A stretch of DNA of 21,644 nucleotides from an uncultured Prevotellaceae bacterium (GCA_945827465.1 CALZOH010000020.1:1-21644), one strand, 5' to 3'. Shown: positions 1-8,583, numbered from the stretch's first letter. Notes: a model not told the origin generated them from the sequence alone. Program-made: numbers and translations.

Positions 1-24
1 CAACTCGAGTTCAAATTTCTTCAT
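1..24 (-). CDS. 5' end of an unidentified gene running off the left edge
   Basis: On the minus strand an ATG at 24-22 opens a frame that stays open to the window edge, giving eight codons (MKKFELEL). It lies 69 bases downstream of the stop of the HD-domain gene and on the same strand, so the two could be co-transcribed. I saw no -7 element or terminator in between. Eight codons are too few to identify a family or to rule out chance. Confidence 0.3.
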
Positions 25-93
25 GAATCAACTATTAGTTTCCTGAGTAATCAATATTAAGTATATTATAAGGAGTGAATCGATGGATGATGT

Positions 94-714
94 CTATAGA
101 TCATCGAGGTCCGTTCCGTTACGTTCCATAATGCCAGCGGCCAGGCTGTCGGCGGCTTGTATGATTGACACCAAAGGGTAAAGCGTGTGGGCCGTATCAT
201 AGTTGCGCACATCCTCGTAACTGTTTTGGTTAATGCCAAAGGCGCCCATGTGCCATCTGATAGCCAACATTTCTGCATCAGAAAGGTCAAGACCGCTGCA
301 AAGGAGCAATATCACCGATTTCTCTCCATGACCCATGGGAAACCCTTTATAGGTTACTTTATATCCTTCGGTATCTTCCCATATTCCTAATGCGTTTTTC
401 TTTTTCTTGATGGTCCTCTTGTAGATATCGCTCTTGCATACGTCATGTAGGAGTGATGCCAAGATGATGCTTTCTCGCGTTACTTCCTTTTCAAGTGATG
501 GCTCAAGCTTTTTCATGCCTTCCCAGATAGCCAAGGCTGCATCGCATGTGTTGAGTGAATGACGCAACAAACCGCCTTCGCAGTTCAGATGATGTCCGGC
601 AGAAGCCGGAGCGGTGAAGAATCCCAATGTTTCCAGGTCTTCAATCACGTTCTCAATGCCGTCGCGTCCTGTAGAGCGCAACAATTGGATGAATTTATCT
701 TTTAATGGTTCCAT
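94..714 (-). CDS. HD-domain phosphohydrolase
   Basis: A 206-residue soluble protein with no signal peptide. The metal-binding pattern of the HD superfamily is visible: His52 in GGLLRHS, the His90-Asp91 pair in ASLLHDVCKSD, His129 in GHGEKS, His155 in IRWHMG and Asp189 in QAADSLA. HD proteins of this size hydrolyse phosphate esters of nucleotides or related molecules using a bound divalent metal. The substrate cannot be read from the sequence, and no nuclease, GGDEF or synthetase domain is attached. The start at 714 lies about 42 bases downstream of a TAACTTTG -7 element. The gene is divergent from the esterase gene. The fold is well supported; the role is unknown. Confidence 0.8.
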   Translation of the reverse strand: MEPLKDKFIQLLRSTGRDGIENVIEDLETLGFFTAPASAGHHLNCEGGLLRHSLNTCDAALAIWEGMKKLEPSLEKEVTRESIILASLLHDVCKSDIYKRTIKKKKNALGIWEDTEGYKVTYKGFPMGHGEKSVILLLCSGLDLSDAEMLAIRWHMGAFGINQNSYEDVRNYDTAHTLYPLVSIIQAADSLAAGIMERNGTDLDDL

Positions 715-755
715 ATTTCTGATGATAATGAGGCGTTGTCGGATGACAAACCCTG

Positions 756-763
756 CAAAGTTA
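756..763 (-). promoter_or_regulatory. -7 promoter element for the HD-domain gene
   Basis: The minus strand reads TAACTTTG, a full match to the Bacteroidota sigma-ABfrA -7 consensus TAnnTTTG. Transcription would begin near 748, leaving a leader of about 35 bases before the ATG at 714. I did not find a convincing -33 TTTG at the usual distance. Confidence 0.5.
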
Positions 764-807
764 GAAAATATGCTAATAAATAGAACCCTTGAAGGCTCTA
801 AAATCCC

Positions 808-815
808 TAAATTTG
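808..815 (+). promoter_or_regulatory. -7 promoter element for the secreted esterase
   Basis: The plus strand reads TAAATTTG, a full match to TAnnTTTG. A TTG at 789-791 could be the -33 element, but the spacing of 16 is short. The predicted transcript start near 822 gives a leader of about 28 bases before the ATG at 850. Confidence 0.5.
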
Positions 816-849
816 CAAGCGGTTAAACTACAATTTAAATAATAGAACG

Positions 850-1701
850 ATGAAAAGTGCCAAAATCATTTTCACATTGCTGACATTGTTTTGTGTCAGC
901 CTCCATCTGCAGGCCGGAAAAATCATTACAGAGAGCATGCAGAGCAAAGTATTGAATGCCGAACGCCATTACAACGTGTATTTGCCCGATGGCTATGATC
1001 CTAATGGAGACCGTACTTATCCGGTGCTCTATCTGTTGCACGGTTTGGGTGACGATCATACCGGTTGGACCATCAAAGGTAATCTTCAGATTGTCGTTGA
1101 TGAGTTAATCCGTTCAGAAGAAGTAGTTCCTCTCATTATCATCATGCCCAATGCCGGTGGCGATGTTTCAAAAGGTGACTGGTGTGGTTACTTCAATATG
1201 CCCGGTTGGCCTTACGAACAATTCTTCTTCAATGAATTTATGCCTTATGTAGAGAAGAAGTTCCGTATTCAATCCGATAAAGCTCATCGTGCCGTGAGTG
1301 GCTTGTCAATGGGTGGAGGCGGAAGCGTTGTTTATTGTCAAAAGCATCCTGAGTTGTTTAGTTCTTGTTATGCCTTCAGTGCCTGGTTGGACCAAGATGT
1401 GGATGAGAAGAAACGTCAAGAAACAACCAAGTTGGCTTACGTTCAAGTATCGGTAAGTGACAATTCGTGTCTCAACTTCCTTAAAACGGCTGATAAGGAT
1501 AAACTTCGCACCGTGAAATGGTTCCTTGATTGCGGTGATGATGACTTCCTTTTGGAAATCAACGAAAAGTTTCACATGATGATGAGCAACAGTAACATCA
1601 AATGCGAGTTCCGTGTACGCAATGGTACCCACAACTGGGAATATTGGCATACCGGTTTGCGCACGAGTCTGCCCTTCGCCTCTCGCAACTTTGGTAAATA
1701 G
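850..1701 (+). CDS. Secreted alpha/beta-hydrolase esterase (esterase D / CE1-like)
   Basis: A 283-residue protein. Residues 1-22 form a signal peptide (Lys-led, hydrophobic core, cleavage after LQA), so it acts in the periplasm or at the surface. The rest matches the putative esterase family that includes esterase D, feruloyl and acetylxylan esterases. The oxyanion strand is YLLHGLGDDH (residues 61-70), the nucleophile is Ser153 in GLSMGG, the acid is probably Asp230 or a neighbour in DCGDDD, and the base is His261 in GTHNWEYW. All three members of the triad are therefore present. Length is typical for single-domain members. No carbohydrate-binding module is fused, so a plant-polymer ester, a small ester or S-formylglutathione-like chemistry cannot be told apart. 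It faces the GH78 gene tail to tail. Confidence 0.82.
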   Translation: MKSAKIIFTLLTLFCVSLHLQAGKIITESMQSKVLNAERHYNVYLPDGYDPNGDRTYPVLYLLHGLGDDHTGWTIKGNLQIVVDELIRSEEVVPLIIIMPNAGGDVSKGDWCGYFNMPGWPYEQFFFNEFMPYVEKKFRIQSDKAHRAVSGLSMGGGGSVVYCQKHPELFSSCYAFSAWLDQDVDEKKRQETTKLAYVQVSVSDNSCLNFLKTADKDKLRTVKWFLDCGDDDFLLEINEKFHMMMSNSNIKCEFRVRNGTHNWEYWHTGLRTSLPFASRNFGK

Positions 1702-1747
1702 CAGTTAATTCTCCGGTTATTACTGAACTGTTTCTAAAACATAAAAT

Positions 1748-1785
1748 ATGCCCGAATGGTTGGATGGATTCGACCATTCGGGCAT
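1748..1785. terminator. Bidirectional hairpin terminator between the convergent esterase and GH78 genes
   Basis: A perfect 13-bp inverted repeat, ATGCCCGAATGGT (1748-1760) and ACCATTCGGGCAT (1773-1785), with a 12-base loop. On the minus strand it is followed by a T-rich run (ATTTTATGTTTT), so it should terminate the GH78 transcript. It lies 47 bases after the esterase stop and probably serves that gene too, although the plus-strand tail is less T-rich. Confidence 0.8.
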
Positions 1786-1807
1786 TATGATAAGGAGAGA
1801 TTTATTG

Positions 1808-4039
1808 TTAATTGATATCGTTATAGATGTAATAGCCGGGTGTAGTTTCGGTTACTTGCATTCTGTAAGTGCCGGCATCGAGGCGACAACGACTTTGACC
1901 AAAGCGAACGGTGGCTTCGGTGTTGCGCGGTACGGTCAGACAAAGGGTTGTTTGGTTGCCTTCGCGTTTCAGGTTGACTTTAATAAAACCATAGCGAGTT
2001 TCTACTTGAGTGGATACTTCGGTCAGTCCTGCCATATCGGGACATATCTCGAAGGTCTTGAAACCACGTGAAGTAGGACGAATGCCACAAAGTTCTTCTC
2101 CAAATACTGCTATCATACCGCTTGACCAACCGTGGTTGACACTGGCTGAGATGGTCCACAACTCAAACATGGTAGTATATTCTTTATAGGACATCATATT
2201 GCCAAAGCGTTCTTTGGCTCGTTCAAGGGCAAAACGTCCTTCACCCATCTTGAAGAGTGCTTTTTGCACATATAATTCAAGGAAGGGACTGGCATAACGG
2301 GAGGTGTTGAATACTTTGAGCAAGGCCGGATATTTGTCTTTTCCTGCAAATCCACACAAGACGGCCAATGCTTGTGCCCTGTCATCAGGTTCTGCGTCTT
2401 TATAATTGGCCGAACGATAGTGGTCACCTTTCCAAAAACGATGGTTGAAGTTCTCTTCCATCTTCTCCATCATTCCGCCAATTTGGGCAGCATCGTTCAT
2501 CTTCTCCAATTCTTCAGCAAATTCTTTTTCTGCTTTGAGAGCCAAATAGTACCAACATGTGGTGATGATGTCCATATCAATGTGATCACCCCAGTCGGCA
2601 AACCCCCATTCGCCCTCTCTTACTTGTGCAATACCTTCATCATTGATTCTCCACACTCCGTGTAAGTAGCGATGAAGTCGGTCATAGATAGGTGCTACAA
2701 AACTATAATCGCCACTATAGAATGCCTGATGACGGAATCCGTACCAACCCACAGACATCAACATTTGGCAAGGCAACTCTTTGTTCCAATTTCCGGCCGG
2801 TATCGGTGAGAAAATGGTTCCGTCCGAGCGTTGCCAGTTCATCAGTTCATAGATACCTTTTGTGATGATATCCCATGATGAAGGTGACAACGCATAAAAA
2901 CTTTGCTGAATGTCGTTGACCACATCGCCCCACCATTGTGAGCGTTCGCGATCGGGACAATCAAAATACGTGTCGCGCATGTTGACATACATCGTGCGCT
3001 CCGAACGCTTCCAAAGTTCATTGAAAAATGGGTCATTGCAGCGAAAATGACTGACGAACTCCGTGTCGTAACCGGTCTCACGGAACTTAACGGCAAGTAT
3101 TTTTGAGCCTTTCGGTATTTTATAGAATACCTTGTCGCCGTTCATCCAACCCAGGCTTTCATACTCTTGAATGCCGGAACGGGTGATATAGGCTGCTCTT
3201 ACACAAATTTCACCACCCACTTGATCATGATCAGTGCGTATGTCGATGGTGTCACCGCCTTTTGATTGTATCTTGAGATAGGGCGTGATTTGTGCATTAT
3301 AGGGTAATCGACAAGTCAAGATCCTTGTTTTGGGATCGTAGGATTGCTCTACATAGTCTTTCAAACCAAAATCTTTAAACAGCGGTATGGGCCGTTTAAT
3401 CAGTTCACCATAAATGTTATTGATAGCATCTTCGCACAATACTCGTGCTTTGGGGAAATGACGCCCCGCACCGGGCATGTACCAATTACCCAACGATTTT
3501 CTGCCGTCAAAGCAGAGGCTGCTTTCGGGCAATCGCCAGTTGGGAGCCGGATTATCAAGTTTACCATAAGCTTTGTAAACGGCTGCCTCCCAGGTGGCAT
3601 CCGATATAATCGTAGTGTTCCCCACTTGTGCTTCAAAGAGCAAGGCAGCGTGTCCGCTGTTCTTGTGGCTGAATCCTTCTTTACCGAAGAAAACCGAGAG
3701 GATGGCGATGGTGTTACTGCCTTTTTTGAGGAAAGGGGCAATATTGACTTCATCAAAATAGGTGTCTTTGGGCGAAGGACCTCGTTTGAGTCCACCTTCA
3801 AAAACCACTTGGCGGCCATTGATCCAGAGCCAATACTTGGAGTCTACGGCAATACGTGCCGATACCGTTTCGGGCACAGATGTCAAATTAACCGATTTCT
3901 TGAAAACCTGCCACGTGTTGATGGCATCCTGGCAGTCGGATGCTTGAATCCACTTGGCAGACCACTGCGACCATGCCGGTAACGACAATAACCAAGTGAG
4001 GAGAAATAATAAATGTCTGTATTTCATACTCGATAACAT
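1808..4039 (-). CDS. Secreted GH78 alpha-L-rhamnosidase
   Basis: A 743-residue protein; initiation at the second Met (codon 5, base 4027) gives the cleaner signal peptide, ending AWS|Q. The N-terminal half (about 26-330) holds beta-sandwich domains of the GH78 type, and residues 335-660 form the (alpha/alpha)6 catalytic domain. The motif DCPDRERSQWWGD (360-372) places Asp360, Glu365, Trp369 and Asp372 at the 0/+5/+9/+12 spacing of the catalytic and sugar-binding residues of characterised GH78 enzymes. Glu626 (MFELW, before NHGWSSG 635-641) fits the general base. The family releases terminal alpha-L-rhamnose by inversion from pectin side chains, flavonoids or bacterial glycans. It stands alone, with no SusC/SusD or sugar regulator beside it. 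The active site looks intact. Confidence 0.85.
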   Translation of the reverse strand: MLSSMKYRHLLFLLTWLLSLPAWSQWSAKWIQASDCQDAINTWQVFKKSVNLTSVPETVSARIAVDSKYWLWINGRQVVFEGGLKRGPSPKDTYFDEVNIAPFLKKGSNTIAILSVFFGKEGFSHKNSGHAALLFEAQVGNTTIISDATWEAAVYKAYGKLDNPAPNWRLPESSLCFDGRKSLGNWYMPGAGRHFPKARVLCEDAINNIYGELIKRPIPLFKDFGLKDYVEQSYDPKTRILTCRLPYNAQITPYLKIQSKGGDTIDIRTDHDQVGGEICVRAAYITRSGIQEYESLGWMNGDKVFYKIPKGSKILAVKFRETGYDTEFVSHFRCNDPFFNELWKRSERTMYVNMRDTYFDCPDRERSQWWGDVVNDIQQSFYALSPSSWDIITKGIYELMNWQRSDGTIFSPIPAGNWNKELPCQMLMSVGWYGFRHQAFYSGDYSFVAPIYDRLHRYLHGVWRINDEGIAQVREGEWGFADWGDHIDMDIITTCWYYLALKAEKEFAEELEKMNDAAQIGGMMEKMEENFNHRFWKGDHYRSANYKDAEPDDRAQALAVLCGFAGKDKYPALLKVFNTSRYASPFLELYVQKALFKMGEGRFALERAKERFGNMMSYKEYTTMFELWTISASVNHGWSSGMIAVFGEELCGIRPTSRGFKTFEICPDMAGLTEVSTQVETRYGFIKVNLKREGNQTTLCLTVPRNTEATVRFGQSRCRLDAGTYRMQVTETTPGYYIYNDIN

Positions 4040-4092
4040 GATAGTTTTTTCTTAATAAAGAGAAGATATGTTGCTTCTTAGATTAATTGTCG

Positions 4093-4100
4093 CAAAATTA
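4093..4100 (-). promoter_or_regulatory. -7 promoter element for the GH78 gene
   Basis: The minus strand reads TAATTTTG, a full TAnnTTTG match about 54 bases before the ATG at 4039. A TTTG on the same strand at 4118-4115 is a possible -33 element, but the spacing of 14 is shorter than usual. Confidence 0.45.
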
Positions 4101-4163
4101 GTATTTATTTCTGACAAAAAACGAAAAAGCATTTTTGATTCAATGATTGTGAAGATAAAGAAT

Positions 4164-4171
4164 TAACTTTG
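4164..4171 (+). promoter_or_regulatory. rsfS: -7 promoter element for the rsfS-ftsH-cdsA operon
   Basis: TAACTTTG followed by C, a full match to the Bacteroidota -7 consensus, 31 bases before the rsfS start codon. The transcript would start near 4178 with a leader of about 25 bases. No other full -7 match was seen before rsfS, so it is the likely promoter for the four-gene operon. Confidence 0.55.
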
Positions 4172-4202
4172 CACCCTAAATTTCTTTGCGACGAATTAGT
4201 AA

Positions 4203-4580
4203 ATGGAAAAAGGAAATCAACAGTTATTAGACACGCTTGTTAAAGCTATACAAGAGAAGAAAGGCAATCAAATTGTTATTGCCGACTTTAGTAAGATTAA
4301 GAACGTTATTTACAAATACTTCATTATATGTCAAGGCAACACGGTAACCCAAGTTGATGCCATCGTGCGGGAGGTTGGTGACTTGGCAAGAGAGTCTCTC
4401 GGAGAGAAGCCTTTGGGAGTTAGCGGACTGGATAATTGCATCTGGGTAGCTATGGACTACGGTGATATCATTGTACACGTCTTCCAACCGGAGGCACGAG
4501 CCTTTTACGACTTGGAACATCTATGGGAAGATGCCAAAATCACTCGCATTCCCGACCCTGACGAAGGAGGATTTGTATAA
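4203..4580 (+). CDS. rsfS: Ribosomal silencing factor RsfS (iojap/YbeB family)
   Basis: A 125-residue cytoplasmic protein of normal family length. It shows the conserved iojap-type core: a DFSKIKN-like segment (residues 28-34), then YFIICQGNTVTQVDAI, GLDNCIWVAMDYGDIIVHVF and FYDLEHLWEDA near the C-terminus. RsfS binds ribosomal protein uL14 on the large subunit and blocks joining of the small subunit, lowering translation in starvation or stationary phase. The charged C-terminal tail (DPDEGGFV) lies beyond the core. It is the first gene of the operon, 45 bases before ftsH. Identification is firm from the overall pattern. Confidence 0.93.
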   Translation: MEKGNQQLLDTLVKAIQEKKGNQIVIADFSKIKNVIYKYFIICQGNTVTQVDAIVREVGDLARESLGEKPLGVSGLDNCIWVAMDYGDIIVHVFQPEARAFYDLEHLWEDAKITRIPDPDEGGFV

Positions 4581-4625
4581 TTTGACCCTATGCACTCATT
4601 CTATTTAACCTAATTATCAACTTAC

Positions 4626-6737
4626 ATGAGCAATCCATCGAATAACAATAAGAATAAGATGAACATGCCCAAGTTCAATTTGAATTGGGCTTACATCGTT
4701 ATTATCGTGTTGCTGGCTTATCTGTTTTGGCAAGGTAAAAGCAGCAACGGCAGTTACCATAAGGAGGTGCCCTACTCTGAGTTCCAAACCTACGTAATCA
4801 ACGGTTATGCTTCCAGCATCACGGTGAACAAGGGTGATGGAAACGTACAAATGTTTATCAAAAAGGAGCATGTGGGCAAGATCTTCGGAGGTGCGGCCAA
4901 AGCCGGCAATGAACCGTCTGTGTCGGCCGAATTTCCATCCGTGGACAACGTTGACAAATTCCTTAGCGAGCAAAAAGAAGCCAAACACTTCACCGGTAAA
5001 ATTCAGTATGAAGCCAATAAGGACTTGTTGGGCGGTCTGCTGATGAACCTTTTATTCCCTGTACTGTTCTTTGTTGGCATCTGGTTCCTCTTTATGCGCC
5101 AGATGGGCGGCGGTGGCAACGGTGGAGGTGGCGGTGGCATCTTCAGCGTGGGCAAGAGCAAAGCCCAATTGTACGAAAAGTCACAGGGTACGCACGTTAC
5201 CTTTAAGGACGTTGCCGGTCAAGACGAGGCCAAACAAGAGGTGATGGAGATTGTAAAATTTCTGAAAGACCCTCATAAATATACCGAGTTGGGCGGAAAG
5301 ATACCTAAGGGAGCCTTGCTGGTAGGCCCTCCGGGAACGGGAAAGACTCTTTTGGCCAAGGCCGTAGCCGGTGAAGCCAATGTTCCGTTCTTTTCCATCT
5401 CAGGTTCCGACTTTGTCGAGATGTTTGTCGGCGTAGGTGCCAGTCGTGTGCGCGACTTATTCAGACAGGCCAAGGAGAAAGCACCCTGCATCGTCTTTAT
5501 TGATGAGATTGACGCAGTGGGACGAGCCCGAGGTCGCAATCCGTCCATGGGTGGAAATGATGAGCGCGAGAATACGCTCAACCAGTTGTTGACCGAAATG
5601 GATGGTTTTGGAACCAATAGCGGTATTATTGTCTTGGCTGCCACCAACCGTGCCGACATTCTTGACAAGGCGTTATTGCGTGCCGGACGTTTCGACCGCC
5701 AGATTCATGTTGAATTACCCGGTTTGCCCGAACGCAAGCAAATCTTCAAGGTACATATGAAACCTCTCAAAATTGACGATAGTGTTGATATTGATTTGTT
5801 GTCACGCCAAACACCCGGTTTCAGCGGTGCCGATATTGCCAATGTTTGTAATGAGGCCGCTTTGATTGCTGCTCGCAAGAACCACAATGCTGTGGGAAAA
5901 CAAGACTTTTTGGATGCTATTGATCGCATTATCGGTGGTCTTGAGAAGAAAACAAAGGTGATGACACAGGACGAAAAGCGTACGATCGCTCTTCATGAGG
6001 CCGGACATGCTACGGTATCGTGGTTCCTGCAATATGCCAATCCGTTGGTCAAGGTTACCATTGTGCCGCGTGGACAAGCTTTGGGTGCCGCTTGGTATCT
6101 GCCTGAGGAGCGTACCATCACAACCAAAGAACAGATGTTGGACGAAATCTGTGCCACTTTGGGCGGACGTGCTGCAGAAGAACTATTCACCGGGCATATT
6201 TCGTCGGGTGCGCTCAATGATTTGGAGACAGTCACCAAGCGTGCTTTCGGAATGGTCGCTTATTTAGGTATGAGCGAGAAACTATCCAACCTTTGCTACT
6301 ATAACCAGCAGCAGGAGTATTCTTTCAGCAAGCCATTTTCAGAGAAGACAGCAGAGCTGATCGACGAAGAAGTGAAGAATTTGATACAAACTCAATACGA
6401 ACGTGCCAAAGCACTATTGAGCGAACACAAAGATGGTCATGCGCGCTTGGCTCAGGTGCTGATTGATCGAGAGGTAATCTTTGCTGATGACGTCGAAGAA
6501 ATCTTTGGAAAGCGTCCGTGGATCAGCCGTTCCGACGAAATAATTGCCGAGAACGAGCGTATCCAAAAGGAAGAAGAGGCACGTGAAAAAGCCTTGGCTG
6601 AAGAAGTGAAAGCCGTAGTTGCTTCGATTCAAGAGAGAGAAGCCCTTGCAGCGAAGGAAAAAGACAATGAATCGCAAGACTCGGAGGAAGCTACAGCTGA
6701 CTCCTCTACCGAAAATAAGGATAAAGAGCATGAGTAA
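4626..6737 (+). CDS. ftsH: ATP-dependent zinc metalloprotease FtsH
   Basis: A 703-residue membrane-anchored AAA+ protease that degrades misfolded membrane proteins and short-lived regulators. In order: transmembrane helix 1 (about 21-36), a periplasmic domain (38-135), transmembrane helix 2 (136-157), a Gly-rich linker (161-171), the AAA module with Walker A GPPGTGKT (234-241), Walker B VFIDE (290-294), pore motif FVGVG (267-271) and arginine fingers Arg353/Arg356, then the M41 peptidase domain with HEAGH (457-461) and the third zinc ligand Asp532. The tail (about 640-703) is a charged, Glu/Lys-rich, probably coiled or disordered extension. Its last codons overlap the start of cdsA by 8 bases, so the two are likely translationally coupled. 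All catalytic motifs are intact. Confidence 0.97.
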   Translation: MSNPSNNNKNKMNMPKFNLNWAYIVIIVLLAYLFWQGKSSNGSYHKEVPYSEFQTYVINGYASSITVNKGDGNVQMFIKKEHVGKIFGGAAKAGNEPSVSAEFPSVDNVDKFLSEQKEAKHFTGKIQYEANKDLLGGLLMNLLFPVLFFVGIWFLFMRQMGGGGNGGGGGGIFSVGKSKAQLYEKSQGTHVTFKDVAGQDEAKQEVMEIVKFLKDPHKYTELGGKIPKGALLVGPPGTGKTLLAKAVAGEANVPFFSISGSDFVEMFVGVGASRVRDLFRQAKEKAPCIVFIDEIDAVGRARGRNPSMGGNDERENTLNQLLTEMDGFGTNSGIIVLAATNRADILDKALLRAGRFDRQIHVELPGLPERKQIFKVHMKPLKIDDSVDIDLLSRQTPGFSGADIANVCNEAALIAARKNHNAVGKQDFLDAIDRIIGGLEKKTKVMTQDEKRTIALHEAGHATVSWFLQYANPLVKVTIVPRGQALGAAWYLPEERTITTKEQMLDEICATLGGRAAEELFTGHISSGALNDLETVTKRAFGMVAYLGMSEKLSNLCYYNQQQEYSFSKPFSEKTAELIDEEVKNLIQTQYERAKALLSEHKDGHARLAQVLIDREVIFADDVEEIFGKRPWISRSDEIIAENERIQKEEEAREKALAEEVKAVVASIQEREALAAKEKDNESQDSEEATADSSTENKDKEHE

Positions 6738-7563
6738 TCTTCTGACACGGCTTCTGTCGGGCCTTGCTTACGTGGTTGTGTTTGTTGCGGCTATCTTGTA
6801 CGGACAGGGCGGATTCTGTATCCTCTTTGCCCTTGTCACCGCCCTCGCCTTGCATGAGTTCAATGAGTTGCTGGAAACGCATCAATTGGCTACGGTCAAT
6901 TCTACGATGAGCATGATCATGGGAGTATATCTCTTCCTTTCAGTTTTTTGTCTATGTACACGTAGCGTCTCTCCCGTTATTTTCCTGCCTTATTTGCTGT
7001 CTGTCATGTTCGTTCTGATTAACGAACTATATATGAAGCGAAGCAATCCATTGGCAAATTGGGCCTATACATTTGCCGGTCAGTTCTACATTGCCCTGCC
7101 CTTCGCCTTGATGAATCTTTTGGCATTTCATGGCGATGCCGGTTACTCCGCATTATTGCCTCTTGCCATCTTCATTTTCATCTGGATCAACGATACGGGA
7201 GCCTATTGTTTTGGTACGGCTTTGCACAAAAAGATTCCCTACAAACTGTTTGAACGCATTTCTCCCCATAAATCGTGGATTGGCAGCATAGGCGGTACAT
7301 TGACAGTGCTCGTGTCGGCCGCTGTTTTTAGTTGTATCGACAGCAGTCTTTCGCTCTTTGCATGGTTGGGGCTCGGTCTTACGGTGGCGGTCTTCGCCAC
7401 GTGGGGAGATTTGGTGGAGAGTTTGTTCAAACGTCAGTTAGGAATCAAAGACAGCGGCCGGTTCTTGCCCGGACATGGTGGTGTGCTCGACCGTTTCGAT
7501 AGCGCTCTTCTCGCTATACCTGCGGCTGTAGTCTATCTTTACTCCTTGCATTTCCTTTCGTAA
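6730..7563 (+). CDS. cdsA: Phosphatidate cytidylyltransferase CdsA
   Basis: I chose the ATG at 6730, inside the end of ftsH, because upstream in-frame codons translate as FtsH-overlapping basic sequence while MSNLLTRLLSGLAYVVVF begins a typical first membrane helix. This gives 277 residues, the normal length. The protein is a multipass inner-membrane enzyme that makes CDP-diacylglycerol from phosphatidate and CTP, the entry point to phosphatidylethanolamine and other phospholipids. The CTP-transferase signature is visible near the C-terminus: KDSGRFLPGHGGVLDRFDS, with the metal-binding Asp residues. A cytoplasmic loop holds FGTALHKKIPYKLFERISPHKSW-type family sequence split over about residues 155-178. 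It sits between ftsH and the SGNH hydrolase in one operon. Confidence 0.93.
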   Translation: MSNLLTRLLSGLAYVVVFVAAILYGQGGFCILFALVTALALHEFNELLETHQLATVNSTMSMIMGVYLFLSVFCLCTRSVSPVIFLPYLLSVMFVLINELYMKRSNPLANWAYTFAGQFYIALPFALMNLLAFHGDAGYSALLPLAIFIFIWINDTGAYCFGTALHKKIPYKLFERISPHKSWIGSIGGTLTVLVSAAVFSCIDSSLSLFAWLGLGLTVAVFATWGDLVESLFKRQLGIKDSGRFLPGHGGVLDRFDSALLAIPAAVVYLYSLHFLS

Positions 7564-7574
7564 AACTTCCGAAT

Positions 7575-8390
7575 ATGAAATTGCTATTCCTTCTTCTTTC
7601 CTGTCTGTATCTCTTTCCATTGCAGGCGCAGGTCACTACCTTTCAACATCCATGGCAAAATGCTCGTGTGGCCTATTTTGGTGACTCGGTCACCGACCCA
7701 AACGTGTCTACCGGCCCCAATAACAACCATTATTGGAGTTATCTGCAGAGCTGGTTGGGCATTACTCCATTGGTATATGCCGTCAACGGACGTCAGTGGG
7801 ACGATATCCCTCGTCAGACCGACCAACTTTTCAAGGACCATCACCTGAATGTCGACGCTATTCTTATCTTCATCGGTACGAATGACTTCAATAGCGGTCT
7901 TCCTATTGGTGAATTCTACCATGAAATGACCGAAAAAGTATGGGCTTCAACCGGTGAACCCAAAGCTTACGTTGCTCGCAAGCGACGCGTACCGGTGATG
8001 ACCAACGATACTTATTGCGGTCGCATCAATATTGCTCTTCATAAAATCAAGAGTTTGTATCCCGAAAAGCAAGTGGTACTCCTCACGCCCATTCATCGCG
8101 GCTATGCCTCCTTTGGCGAGCGCAACATACAGCCCGATGAGTCGTATCAGAACAAGAGCGGTCATTACCTTGACGAATACATTGAGGCCACGCGTCGGGC
8201 CGGTGAAGTGTGGAGCGTACCGGTCATTGACCTCGCCAATCTTTGTGGGCTGGTGCCGCAAAATGTTGATTTGTCGCAATATTTCAAGAACAAAGATACT
8301 GACCAACTCCATCCCAACGAAGCCGGTCATGAACGCATGGCCCGCACGTTGATGTATCAGTTGCTTACCCTGCCCTGTCGACTCAGGTAA
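7575..8390 (+). CDS. Secreted SGNH/GDSL hydrolase
   Basis: A 271-residue protein with a signal peptide (about residues 1-18, ending PLQA|Q), so it acts outside the cytoplasm. The SGNH blocks are present: block I YFGDSVT with the nucleophile Ser38, block II with Gly72 in NGRQ, block III IGTNDF with Asn103, and block V DQLHPN with the Asp243/His246 pair. The family hydrolyses O-acetyl or other esters on polysaccharides, peptidoglycan or lipids. It begins 11 bases after cdsA with no promoter in between, so it should be expressed with rsfS-ftsH-cdsA. An envelope substrate is an inference from that context. Its true substrate is unknown. Confidence 0.83.
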   Translation: MKLLFLLLSCLYLFPLQAQVTTFQHPWQNARVAYFGDSVTDPNVSTGPNNNHYWSYLQSWLGITPLVYAVNGRQWDDIPRQTDQLFKDHHLNVDAILIFIGTNDFNSGLPIGEFYHEMTEKVWASTGEPKAYVARKRRVPVMTNDTYCGRINIALHKIKSLYPEKQVVLLTPIHRGYASFGERNIQPDESYQNKSGHYLDEYIEATRRAGEVWSVPVIDLANLCGLVPQNVDLSQYFKNKDTDQLHPNEAGHERMARTLMYQLLTLPCRLR

Positions 8391-8409
8391 ATAGGTTGTC
8401 GGAGTTGTT

Positions 8410-8449
8410 ACGACCGTCTGGATTTGTTGGTGCAAATCCGGACGGTCGT
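8410..8449 (+). terminator. Strong hairpin terminator at the end of the rsfS-ftsH-cdsA-SGNH operon
   Basis: A 17-bp stem, ACGACCGTCTGGATTTG (8410-8426) paired with CAAATCCGGACGGTCGT (8433-8449), with one G-U pair and a 6-base loop. It starts 19 bases after the SGNH stop. The downstream tract (CATATTAGGTTG) is only moderately T-rich, but stem length and position make termination the simplest reading. Confidence 0.78.
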
Positions 8450-8575
8450 CATATTAGGTTGTCATGGATGTCGAACGAAGTCCATTCAATAACATTTTTG
8501 TTACAATGAAGGTGAAATAGCATTCAAATAGGTATAATCTGTAAACCAACATGGATATGCAAAAGGGAATTTTGC

Positions 8576-8583
8576 TACTTTTG
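8576..8583 (+). promoter_or_regulatory. -7 promoter element for the metal efflux operon
   Basis: TACTTTTG followed by C, a full TAnnTTTG match. Transcription would begin near 8590, downstream of the in-frame ATG at 8551. This argues that translation starts at the ATG at 8614 and that the leader is only about 24 bases. No clear -33 TTTG was found at the usual distance, so the promoter may need an activator. Confidence 0.55.

Noticed and set aside
3344..3982. A 212-codon open frame on the plus strand
   Set aside because: It lies wholly antisense to the GH78 gene, whose protein has clear family motifs through this stretch; the plus-strand translation has no recognisable domain.
850..4039. A polysaccharide utilisation locus formed by the esterase and the GH78 enzyme
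   Set aside because: There is no SusC/SusD pair, no sugar-sensing regulator, and the two genes are convergent with a terminator between them, so they are not one operon.
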